6,462 nucleotides of DNA from Chthonomonadaceae bacterium (GCA_014377395.1 JACMPS010000294.1:1-6462), one strand, 5' to 3'; positions 1 through 6,192 are shown, counted from the stretch's first letter. Notes: a model not told the origin generated them from the letters alone. Made by a program: numbers and translations.

Positions 1-2437
1 CCCGGTTTACAAGACGTGCTTCCAGTTTGGCATCCGTCCCCGACACAAACTCGTGAATCTGCTCCGGCGTCAGTCGGTTCGGATCGAAGGTTGGCAGACT
101 CGCCGAGACAAGGACATCGCCGTTCGTTGCGTCCAGAAGGACAAACGCCCCTCTGTCCTTAGGCTTTCCGGTGCGCCCATCCGTCAGTGCATTGGCAGCA
201 AAAGCGAGACGTTGCATCGCGGTTTTTTGCAGGTTTGCGTCCAGCGTCACATACAGGTCTTTGCCCTCGCGGGGGCGATAGCCGGGAAGATTTCGGTTTC
301 GGTAATCCGTCAGCAGGTCGGCATAATTTGCAAACCCGCGCAGGTCGTCGTCGTACCCTTTCTCCAATCCAAAGGGCCCTCCGATTGCCGGATCAACGTA
401 GCCCACAAGATGAGCGCAATTCTCACCGAACGGATAATAGCGGCGGCGCGATTCAATCAGTTTTTTCGCTTCGAGGGGATCACGGATCGCCTTTGTAATT
501 TCCTTGCGACGCTCTTCCGGGCGGGAGGTTGCCAGCACAAGCCCGTTACGGTCATAAATCGAACCACGCGCAATGTTACGGGCGATAAGCGCAAGGCGAG
601 GATTGATGTGAGGACGTGAAATCTTATCGGCGTCGGGGGTGACAATGGCGCGTGTGGCGATCTCATCGGCGTGAAGCAGTTGCAAAGTGCCAAGCCGAAT
701 AATACCGATCACGCCGACAATCGCCGCCGTCATGCCCAGCGAAAAACGACGAATCGCAAGGATTGTGCCGGGACTGGGTGCGGGTCTGCCAACTCCGCCT
801 GTTGGGGGAGCCGAGATTCCACGTAGCAATCCGAGAAGGAGAAAGTCGGCGACAAGCGCACTGTTTCCGTAAGAAAGAAACGGCAAAGAAATCCCCGAAA
901 GCGGAATTAGCCCGGTCACGCCGCCTAGAATAAGCAGGGTTTGCAAACCGAAAAGAGCCGTGAGGCAGAGTGCCAGAGTACGATCAAACTCGGTGTTTGC
1001 CTTCATCGCAATGACACAACCGCGCCAGATCAGAATACCATAAAGCGTCAGCACCAGCAACCCGCCAAAAATCCCCGTTTCCTCCGTCCACGCCGCAAAC
1101 GCCATATCCGAACCCGCACGAGGAATCGTTCCCGGCGAACCCATGCCCAAGCCGCTTCCTTCCCAACCGCCCGTCGCCATGCCCCACAATGCTTGACCGA
1201 GTTGCAAACCGTTTGCGTGAGTGTTGGCGAAAGGGCTACGCCACATATCCACACGTGTGGCAAACACACCGAAATGCCGCCCATACCCGACATACGCCGC
1301 AAGGACAAGTAGCCCGATCCCTACGCCGACAAACCCGCTTCGCCCGGTGGTGAGGTAAAGCGCGGCAAGTGCTGTTGTGAACAAAAGCAATCCGGGTCCC
1401 AGATCTTTCACGACGATGAAAAGCGCAAGCGCAAATCCGTACATCACCGCGAGCGGCGCAATATCGGCACGGCGGGGCAGGGCGTGTTTGGAAGTGCCTT
1501 TCGTGGTTTTGCGGGGCGTCGAGTCTGCAATGAGGGCGGCGCGGTCATGCAGGTAAGCCGCAAGGAAAAAGACAAGCAAAATTTTAACGATTTCAACGGG
1601 TTGCACAAAGAAAAGTCGCAATTTGACGCCGCCGGGTCCGCCTCCGAAAAGTGCCAACGCCCCGATCAGTGCCGCCGATGCAAACACATAAAGATAGGGA
1701 TAGCGTGTCAGGCGAAAACGAGCGGCAGGGGCAATGCGAGCGGCAATCACATAAACAATTACTCCTAAAATCAGACCGAGCAGATGATTCTGAAAGGCGG
1801 GAATGTCCCGGAGCGGGTCTTTGATGCTGTACATCAGTGCCATGCCGAGCGCACCAAGCGTGAGCGAGAGAGGGAATAAGTAGGGATCTCCGGACGCCTT
1901 CGATCTCAGAAAGGGTGGTACGAACAGCAGTGCGATCAGGAGAAACGCAGTCGCCCCCGCAAATTTCCAGAATACGGCTCCTGGTGAACGCACAATCAGG
2001 CGCGGCAACAACGGGCGAATCTTCGACTCCGAAAGCAGAGGAACAAGCGGAAGCGGGGAAGTCGCAGGGAGAGAAGAAACCTCCTTTTCAGGTGCGACAG
2101 GCTTCTTGATTCCTTTTTTTGCGCTGGACTTCGGCTTTTTCACGGGGGGCAAAGGGTCGGGCGTCACTTGCTTTTGAGTCAGGTCAAACAGTTCCTCGCA
2201 GTGCCGGAACCCGCCGTGTGCCTCTCGATAAGCGACTATCTGTTGCGAAGTCGGGGCGTCTATTTCGAGGGCAGCGGCAATCTGTGGAGCCGTCGCATCG
2301 TTCAGCGAAATCACGTTATTGGGCAGGGGAGTTCGCTTCGCGAGGTAGACAAAGAGCAAGGCGCAAAGCACCAGACCCATACAGGAGAGCGTAAGCAAGG
2401 CTTCGATTTGAGAGCGGTTTTTGGTGCGTGTAGGCAA
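1..2437 (-). CDS. Fused HHH module + SEDS glycosyltransferase (FtsW/RodA) + class B penicillin-binding protein, 3' end outside window
   Basis: Translating the minus strand gives 812 codons with no stop, running off the left edge. Residues 1-33 are a basic N-terminus and a membrane segment. Residues 41-90 resemble a ComEA-type helix-hairpin-helix (ISLNDATAPQIAAALEI; IVAYREAHGGF). Residues 92-150 are a Lys/Pro-rich linker and 155-174 a second membrane helix. Residues 184-540 are a complete SEDS domain with about ten helices: QPVEIVK at 279-285, KDLGPG at 344-349, GLQLGQALWG at 410-419, SDMAF at 443-447 (Asp444 matches the catalytic Asp in the family's TDFIF motif) and SGISLPFLSYGNS at 514-526. 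Residues 562-584 are the PBP anchor, followed by IARGSIYDRNG, YYPFG, HLVGYV, GLEKGYDDDLRG, VTLDANLQ and SLPTFDPN. By family knowledge this polymerises and crosslinks peptidoglycan from lipid II at the membrane. The short PBP pedestal matches actinobacterial PbpA, whose SxxK serine would lie just past the edge. The TTG start at 2437 is chosen because an in-frame TAA lies at 2464-2462 and no ATG or GTG comes before the first membrane helix. Confidence 0.95.
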   Translation of the reverse strand, partial: MPTRTKNRSQIEALLTLSCMGLVLCALLFVYLAKRTPLPNNVISLNDATAPQIAAALEIDAPTSQQIVAYREAHGGFRHCEELFDLTQKQVTPDPLPPVKKPKSSAKKGIKKPVAPEKEVSSLPATSPLPLVPLLSESKIRPLLPRLIVRSPGAVFWKFAGATAFLLIALLFVPPFLRSKASGDPYLFPLSLTLGALGMALMYSIKDPLRDIPAFQNHLLGLILGVIVYVIAARIAPAARFRLTRYPYLYVFASAALIGALALFGGGPGGVKLRLFFVQPVEIVKILLVFFLAAYLHDRAALIADSTPRKTTKGTSKHALPRRADIAPLAVMYGFALALFIVVKDLGPGLLLFTTALAALYLTTGRSGFVGVGIGLLVLAAYVGYGRHFGVFATRVDMWRSPFANTHANGLQLGQALWGMATGGWEGSGLGMGSPGTIPRAGSDMAFAAWTEETGIFGGLLVLTLYGILIWRGCVIAMKANTEFDRTLALCLTALFGLQTLLILGGVTGLIPLSGISLPFLSYGNSALVADFLLLGLLRGISAPPTGGVGRPAPSPGTILAIRRFSLGMTAAIVGVIGIIRLGTLQLLHADEIATRAIVTPDADKISRPHINPRLALIARNIARGSIYDRNGLVLATSRPEERRKEITKAIRDPLEAKKLIESRRRYYPFGENCAHLVGYVDPAIGGPFGLEKGYDDDLRGFANYADLLTDYRNRNLPGYRPREGKDLYVTLDANLQKTAMQRLAFAANALTDGRTGKPKDRGAFVLLDATNGDVLVSASLPTFDPNRLTPEQIHEFVSGTDAKLEARLVNR

Positions 2438-2461
2438 AGAGTAGTCCCGTAAAAGAAAGTG
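2435..2461 (-). promoter_or_regulatory. Translation start region of the SEDS-PBP fusion (TTG start)
   Basis: Minus-strand reading in the fusion frame hits TAA at 2464-2462, then 24 bases, then TTG at 2437-2435. The first in-frame ATG is at 2380, inside the first membrane helix, so TTG is the better start. It restores a basic N-terminus (MPTRTKNRSQ) ahead of the helix, similar to the PTRRN-type start of actinobacterial RodA. Only a weak GGGA ribosome-binding element lies upstream. No clear -10/-35 promoter is visible in 2438-2570. Confidence 0.55.
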
Positions 2462-2570
2462 TTAAGCATTGAGTGTCATAGTTGAGGTGAAGATTTGCTT
2501 CTCCCTCTGCATTTCCCTGATCCCTACAACCTAACCCCTAATCTCTGTCTTCTTTACGGAGGGGAAGGGG

Positions 2571-3419
2571 CTATGGCTTCACGAGTTGAGGAAGGGGCAG
2601 ACGCTCCGCACCAATCCGGTTTGCGATGCGGGGCAGAATCGTTCGGAACGCGCGATCCCAATAGGGGTAAGTATGTTGTCCCTGCGTCTCGGTATAGGTG
2701 TGAGGATAGGCGATAAAGTGAAGATGATCACGCAGCCGGCGGTTTGTGTCGAGAAGAAAATCTTCCTCTCCGCAATCGAGATAAAGGTAGGGACGCTCGG
2801 TGGGCCAGCGACACATTCCGAGTTCCGCGAGGGCAAACGGGTTTTCTTTGCGGCGGCACTGTGCGTTTTCGGTGGGGTGTCCAAAGACAGGATGCGCGTC
2901 TTTGATCTGGGGCTTCTCGAAAGCCCCACTATGCGACACAGCCGTTCCGAAAAGGCTCCAGTGCTTCATCGCAATTTTGACGGCACCGTATCCTCCCATG
3001 CTCATGCCCCCAATTGCACGATTCTTCTTTTCCTGCAAAAGAGGAAGTGTCTTCTGCAGGTGTGGCAAAAAGTCGTTGATCAGATCGTCTTCGTAGTCCG
3101 CAGTACCGTCTGTGGCGTTGGTGTACCAGCCGTTTCCGCCGTCCGGGAAAGCAACTACCATGCCATAAGCGGACGCATAACGCGCAATGCGAGTGCAGGT
3201 GTGCCAGCCCAGGTAATCGCTGTTTAAGCCGTGCAACATGATCAGAAGCGGATAGCGTGAAGTTGTTTCACTCAGGTCACCGTTCCACGATTCCGGGGTA
3301 TAGTAAGCGAAAGATTGTTCTTTTTGCAAAGCCTGAGAAAAGTAGGTTCCGGTTTGCAGGGAGCGGGGCGGATAACGTCGCAGGTCGTCAGTCGTCATTT
3401 GAGAGGTCGAAGAAACCAT
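2571..3419 (-). CDS. Putative serine esterase, alpha/beta hydrolase (FrmB / antigen-85-like family)
   Basis: 282 residues from the chosen ATG, close to the usual family length. The fold is clear: strand and oxyanion-loop segment YPLLIMLHGLNSDYLGW (about 56-72), a PDGGNGWYTNA segment typical of FrmB and tributyrin esterases, the nucleophile elbow GMSMGG with Ser140, an acid candidate in DCGEEDF (Asp220) and the catalytic His in QGQHTYPYW (His249). Known members hydrolyse short acyl esters or S-formylglutathione, or transfer mycolates; the substrate here cannot be told. A minus-strand GGAG at 3433-3430 lies 10 bases before ATG 3419 and 4 bases before an in-frame GTG at 3425; ATG 3398 is also possible. 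The open frame continues back to 3584 but would overlap the divergent gene. No signal peptide is visible from ATG 3419. It points the same way as the SEDS-PBP gene, 133 bases upstream of it. Confidence 0.92.
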   Translation of the reverse strand: MVSSTSQMTTDDLRRYPPRSLQTGTYFSQALQKEQSFAYYTPESWNGDLSETTSRYPLLIMLHGLNSDYLGWHTCTRIARYASAYGMVVAFPDGGNGWYTNATDGTADYEDDLINDFLPHLQKTLPLLQEKKNRAIGGMSMGGYGAVKIAMKHWSLFGTAVSHSGAFEKPQIKDAHPVFGHPTENAQCRRKENPFALAELGMCRWPTERPYLYLDCGEEDFLLDTNRRLRDHLHFIAYPHTYTETQGQHTYPYWDRAFRTILPRIANRIGAERLPLPQLVKP

Positions 3420-3429
3420 TGTCACGATA

Positions 3430-3433
3430 CTCC
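3430..3433 (-). promoter_or_regulatory. Candidate ribosome-binding site of the esterase
   Basis: GGAG on the minus strand in the short space between the divergent genes. It supports a start at ATG 3419 (10-base spacing) or GTG 3425 (4-base spacing) over upstream in-frame starts. It sits beside a purine-rich plus-strand tract (about 3434-3456) that also serves as leader of the divergent gene. Confidence 0.45.
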
Positions 3434-3466
3434 AAAGAAAGAAAAAAGAAAGGAAATCAAGTGTGA

Positions 3467-3868
3467 ATGACACGTTACGATTTAGGGATGTCTGAGCAGG
3501 AACTCGATAAAACGCAGAGTATGTTTCCGCTATCGCCCTCCGAGAAGACGCAACTCTGGACACCCGCTTATCTACCAAAGCCAAACAAGATCAATCAAGC
3601 CCGTACCCATGCCATGCGGCAGAGAGTGGCGGTCTCTCTTCTGCTTTTGCTTTTTGCCCTATCAATCGGTTTTGCGCGGTGGCACTCCCTCAGTTCTACG
3701 CCCCATAAAGCGAAAAAAACAGCGACAAAACCCGATTTCTCGCGCGTTATCGCTCCCGTTTTTTCTCCGGTTCCGTCGCCCCCTCCGGTGAGTTATCCTG
3801 AAGCCTCACGCTGGAAACCAACCGACAAAACAATTGTTCAGCCTCACGCCCCCATCCCCGACGAGTGA
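3467..3868 (+). CDS. Small single-pass membrane protein with proline-rich tail, unknown function
   Basis: 133 residues; I do not recognise the family. The N-terminal half (1-50) is polar with basic residues just before one hydrophobic helix at about 54-70 (VAVSLLLLLFALSIGFA). After it comes a basic, Pro/Ser-rich tail containing SPVPSPPPVSYPEAS (100-114). The charge pattern suggests a cytoplasmic N-terminus and an extracytoplasmic tail. It is the only plus-strand gene I accept, divergent from the esterase with 47 bases between starts. An AAGGA at 3450-3454 lies 12 bases before ATG 3467; a second in-frame ATG at 3488 has AGGG directly against it and is less likely. The composition looks like a real membrane protein, not an antisense shadow, but without a homologue the call rests on that and on the lack of a competing minus-strand gene over most of its length. 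Confidence 0.6.
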   Translation: MTRYDLGMSEQELDKTQSMFPLSPSEKTQLWTPAYLPKPNKINQARTHAMRQRVAVSLLLLLFALSIGFARWHSLSSTPHKAKKTATKPDFSRVIAPVFSPVPSPPPVSYPEASRWKPTDKTIVQPHAPIPDE

Positions 3869-3912
3869 CGTTTTTCTCCTACGCTCAGAAGAGGTCGCGT
3901 ATGAATCCTTTT

Positions 3913-3936
3913 CCTTCCCCTTATGCAAGGGGGAGG
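3913..3936. repeat. 10-bp-stem hairpin
   Basis: CCTTCCCCTT (3913-3922) pairs with AAGGGGGAGG (3927-3936) across the loop ATGC, with one G-T wobble. It lies 44 bases after the stop of the plus-strand gene. No T-run follows on either strand, so it looks more like an interspersed palindrome or 3'-end stabiliser than an intrinsic terminator. Its inner 12 bases recur inverted at 4195-4206. Confidence 0.65.
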
Positions 3937-3960
3937 TTAGGAGGGAGTTAGCGCATCTAC

Positions 3961-3979
3961 CGCAGGAATAAATTCCGCG
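3961..3979. repeat. Short imperfect palindrome
   Basis: CGC-A-GGAAT, loop AA, ATTCC-GCG: an 8-bp stem with a single bulged A. The core GGAATAAATTCC resembles the A/T centre of the stronger palindrome at 4127-4146, so both may belong to one repeat family. Confidence 0.5.
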
Positions 3980-4094
3980 CTCGGAGGAGTACCGCCCCAT
4001 ATGGACAAAACTCGGATACACCAGTTTCGTTTTACGGTGAAGCAGAGGGGGTCAGGAGGTTGGAACTAAAATCATCGCGGTTGTCTTTGCATTG

Positions 4095-4146
4095 AGTCCA
4101 CGAAGGTGGACTTCGCGCCTTTGTAGCCGGGGAATTCATTCCCCGG
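4095..4146. repeat. REP/BIME-like double hairpin
   Basis: Two perfect stems stand 14 bases apart. The first is AGTCCAC (4095-4101), loop GAAG, GTGGACT (4106-4112). The second is CCGGGGAAT (4127-4135), a two-base centre TC, then ATTCCCCGG (4138-4146). Paired GC-rich palindromes in a spacer between converging genes are the hallmark of repetitive extragenic palindromes. Whether it is repeated elsewhere in the genome cannot be seen from one copy. Confidence 0.7.
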
Positions 4147-4219
4147 ATTCTCTTGCAACAATCTGAAAACCTCTTCGCTAAGGGACAAGATAAGTTGCAT
4201 AAGGGGAGGGAGCCAAAAT

Positions 4220-4240
4220 CAACTTATCTGATCTGAGTTG
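4220..4240 (-). terminator. Weak candidate terminator of the dxr-rseP-DUF2993 unit
   Basis: On the minus strand, starting 18 bases after the TAG stop of the DUF2993 gene, CAACTCA pairs with TAAGTTG (one G-T wobble) around a 7-base loop, followed by ATTTTGG. Position and direction suit a terminator, but the stem is AT-rich and the T-tract short. Confidence 0.3.
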
Positions 4241-4257
4241 CGTGAGCCAAAACTTGA

Positions 4258-4839
4258 CTACTTCGGCAAAAATGCGGAACTCCCCGTCAGTGCGGGAGGA
4301 AGCGGATAGGAAAGTTTGGCTCTCCCCGTAATAATGACACGCCCCGGTTCGCAGGTGATCGCATCGAGTTGTACGGGGAAAGGCAAAAGCGAAAGATCAA
4401 TCTTCATCTTCTGATTGACCTCGCTTTCGATAAAGCCGATCATCGCCGAAGGCATTCCGAACATCCCCGACTTGCCTCCGCTTAGATCAATTTTCACTCG
4501 AACTCCGTTTTCAATGACAGGCACAGCATCCACCGTAAAAGGCGCGATCTTATAGTGACCGCTTACCTTCATTTTCCCGGACATCACCTCCACTTTCAGA
4601 TTTCTGACGGGGACACTCTCAGGGATATTGACGGCGAGAACGGCGTTGATATTCGGTTCCGTGATCAGAACCCGCAATTTCTGCTCTCCCGCCGATGCCT
4701 TCAGTTTCTCCCCATTGTGCGGCGGAATGGCAATCACGGACGGAGCATCTACGCGCACCTCATCCACAATGAGAGAGCGGGGAAGGCGCACATTCTGTGC
4801 GATAATTTGCAAAAGACCGATTTCTAGTTTGTGTTCCAT
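4258..4839 (-). CDS. DUF2993 / LmeA-like putative lipid-binding protein
   Basis: 193 residues. The pattern fits DUF2993: an N-terminal LEIGLLQIIAQNVRLPRSL, then ITEPNINAVLA (59-69, matching the family's acidic-x-x-[LI]-N-x-x-L motif), alternating beta-strand segments (LKVEVMSGKMKVSGHYKI), and a C-terminal EPGRVIITGRA (164-174). The characterised mycobacterial relative LmeA binds phosphatidylinositides in lipomannan maturation; others are envelope proteins of unknown role. No signal peptide or membrane helix is evident, so a peripheral or cytoplasmic location is possible. The ATG directly follows the rseP TAA, with AAGGG at 4848-4844 inside the rseP end, which indicates translational coupling. 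It may therefore work on a membrane-linked task with the protease or the isoprenoid step, but no function is proven. Confidence 0.85.
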   Translation of the reverse strand: MEHKLEIGLLQIIAQNVRLPRSLIVDEVRVDAPSVIAIPPHNGEKLKASAGEQKLRVLITEPNINAVLAVNIPESVPVRNLKVEVMSGKMKVSGHYKIAPFTVDAVPVIENGVRVKIDLSGGKSGMFGMPSAMIGFIESEVNQKMKIDLSLLPFPVQLDAITCEPGRVIITGRAKLSYPLPPALTGSSAFLPK

Positions 4840-6192
4840 TTAGCCCTTGAAGAAAAGACGCTTGATATCATTGTACATCACGAGGATGAACAGCGTTCCA
4901 ATAATAAAAATGCCGACTTTCTGTGCCGCGAGAAACTCTTGAAATGAGAGTTTGCGGCGGCGAATCCCTTCCAATGCAAGCAAGACAAGGTGCCCACCAT
5001 CCAGAATGGGAATAGGGAGCAGGTTCATTACGCCGAGACTGACACTGAGTTGCGCCGCAGTCAATAAGATGTGATTGACTCCTCCCTGGCTATCCGAGTG
5101 CATCTGTCCAGCAATGCCAATTGGACCACTCAGGTTTTCGCTTGCGTGACGGCTGAAAATTGTTGTGAAGATCATCTGCACCTGATAAGCGATGATACTT
5201 GTTCCCTGCTTGATCGAAATGAGCGGGCTATCATAGCGACGCCAAATCGGACTAATTCCGATTCCGAGTCGTCCTACTTTTTTCTCTACCTTTTTGCCGT
5301 TTTCTTCCTCAGTGATTTGCTCTGCAACAGGGGTTACTTGAAATCGGATGGTTTCCGTTCCACGCAGGGCAGAAACATTAATTTGTCGCTCCGGGTTTGC
5401 ACTGATGAGCGTCACAAGTTCTTTCCAACTGGAAACAGGCGTCTGATTGATTGACAAAATTTTGTCGCCGGTCTTCATGCCTGCTTTTGCCGCCACCTTT
5501 CCTGGAACGACCATGCCGACAATTGCCTCGGTTTTGTCATCTTTGTCGGGGATCTGCGGCAAGCCCGTTGTGCTTCCCATCACGCAGAAAATTAGATAGC
5601 CGAAAAGCAAACTGGCGAGTGGTCCTGCGAAAATTACGGCGGCACGTTGCAAAAGCGGCTTCTGATTGTAAGCACGAGGATCAGGCGGACGAGGAGTTGC
5701 GTCCAAAACCGTTTGCAGGTAGCGACGCTCGGACTCATTCGTGATTTCGGCTCCAACGAGGGTTTCGAGTTCGCCACGCCCCTCCTGAGTTAATCTCGTA
5801 TCGGTACCAATCGCGTTATAAATTGACTCGCTCACTCGATTCGAGATTTTGCGTTCGTCCACATCACTTAGTTCCGCAAAACTCAGTCCGGCAAGCAGAC
5901 GGGCGTTTTTCTTGGAGCCGGGTTTCTGAACGTAGGAACCCATCGTGATGTCTTCCGGTTCCATTCCGGCGATTTTGACAAAGCCACCAAGCGGAATCGC
6001 CCGCACGTTGTACTCAGTACCGTTTCGATTTCCGATACGCCAGATGCGCTTTCCAAAAAACAGGGAGAAGTCGTCCACGCGCATCCCACAGAGTTTGGCG
6101 ACAATAAAATGCCCCCACTCATGCACGATCACGAGAACACTCAAGACGGAAAAGAAAACAAAAGCGGTTTTTAAGATGCTAAGAATGTGCAT
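4840..6192 (-). CDS. rseP: RIP metalloprotease, RseP / site-2 protease family
   Basis: 450 residues. This intramembrane zinc protease cleaves transmembrane substrates such as anti-sigma factors or signal-peptide remnants. The first helix carries HEWGH at 24-28 (zinc ligands His24 and His28, catalytic Glu25). IPLGGFVKIAGMEPED (66-81) is the conserved membrane-associated loop. A second helix follows at about 186-205 (AGPLASLLFG, with Ser where many relatives have Asn). One PDZ domain spans about 222-290 (VVPGKVAAKAGMKTGDKILSIN). SGPIGI is at 355-360 and the third zinc ligand, Asp398, is in NLLPIPILDGG (390-400). A C-terminal helix ends the protein. Between 82 and about 168 sits an extra segment of some 85 residues, rich in charged residues, that E. 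coli-type RseP lacks. The gene lies 67 bases after dxr, the common bacterial order, and abuts the next gene. No good Shine-Dalgarno is visible before ATG 6192. Confidence 0.97.
   Translation of the reverse strand: MHILSILKTAFVFFSVLSVLVIVHEWGHFIVAKLCGMRVDDFSLFFGKRIWRIGNRNGTEYNVRAIPLGGFVKIAGMEPEDITMGSYVQKPGSKKNARLLAGLSFAELSDVDERKISNRVSESIYNAIGTDTRLTQEGRGELETLVGAEITNESERRYLQTVLDATPRPPDPRAYNQKPLLQRAAVIFAGPLASLLFGYLIFCVMGSTTGLPQIPDKDDKTEAIVGMVVPGKVAAKAGMKTGDKILSINQTPVSSWKELVTLISANPERQINVSALRGTETIRFQVTPVAEQITEEENGKKVEKKVGRLGIGISPIWRRYDSPLISIKQGTSIIAYQVQMIFTTIFSRHASENLSGPIGIAGQMHSDSQGGVNHILLTAAQLSVSLGVMNLLPIPILDGGHLVLLALEGIRRRKLSFQEFLAAQKVGIFIIGTLFILVMYNDIKRLFFKG
4844..4848 (-). promoter_or_regulatory. 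Ribosome-binding site of the DUF2993 gene inside rseP
   Basis: AAGGG on the minus strand within the last codons of rseP, four bases before the downstream ATG. The rseP TAA (4842-4840) and this ATG (4839-4837) are contiguous, so ribosomes ending rseP can restart directly. Confidence 0.6.

Larger units (their letters stand above)
3917..4206. repeat. 12-base inverted repeat bracketing the palindrome cluster
   Basis: CCCCTTATGCAA at 3917-3928 recurs as its exact reverse complement TTGCATAAGGGG at 4195-4206, with partly matching purine-rich flanks. The two copies enclose about 266 bases containing the other palindromes. This could be two copies of one dispersed repeat in opposite orientation, or the ends of a small non-autonomous element. 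No target-site duplication is evident. Confidence 0.5.
3869..4257. other. Gene-free spacer rich in palindromic repeats
   Basis: This stretch separates the 3' ends of two converging units: the small plus-strand gene and the dxr-rseP-DUF2993 group. I find no convincing gene. Short open frames through it (for example minus 4021-3806) translate the repeats themselves. It holds five hairpin-capable segments and a 12-base inverted repeat, listed separately. No strong T-tract terminator is evident for either side. Confidence 0.75.

Noticed and set aside
754..818. Possibility that the SEDS and PBP halves are two genes joined by a sequencing error
   Set aside because: The frame crosses the junction without a stop, with a normal short Pro/Gly-rich linker and no start codon with a ribosome-binding site near the PBP anchor. 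Read data would still be the final test.
53..872. Plus-strand open frames opposite the PBP region
   Set aside because: They are antisense to a minus-strand frame with a full set of PBP and SEDS motifs and encode no recognisable domain.
2520..2570. TTAGGGG-like short repeats on the minus strand between the esterase and the fusion gene
   Set aside because: Only two or three imperfect units are present, too few to distinguish from a G-rich leader by chance.
2586..3227. 213-codon plus-strand open frame
   Set aside because: It is fully antisense to the esterase, whose catalytic triad motifs are intact, and shows no domain of its own.
3806..4021. Minus-strand 71-codon open frame
   Set aside because: It overlaps the end of the plus-strand gene and reads through the palindromic repeats (LLTSPLHKGKE is a translated repeat), so it is unlikely to be a gene.
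4210..4252. Direct repeat GAGCCAAAA at 4210-4218 and 4244-4252
   Set aside because: Nine bases in a short spacer, with no regulator or further copies nearby; likely chance.
4555..4843. Plus-strand open frames opposite the DUF2993 gene
   Set aside because: They are antisense to a gene with clear family motifs and coupling to rseP.
5071..5744. Plus-strand open frames opposite rseP
   Set aside because: They are antisense shadows; the minus-strand frame holds the PDZ domain and zinc-ligand motifs.
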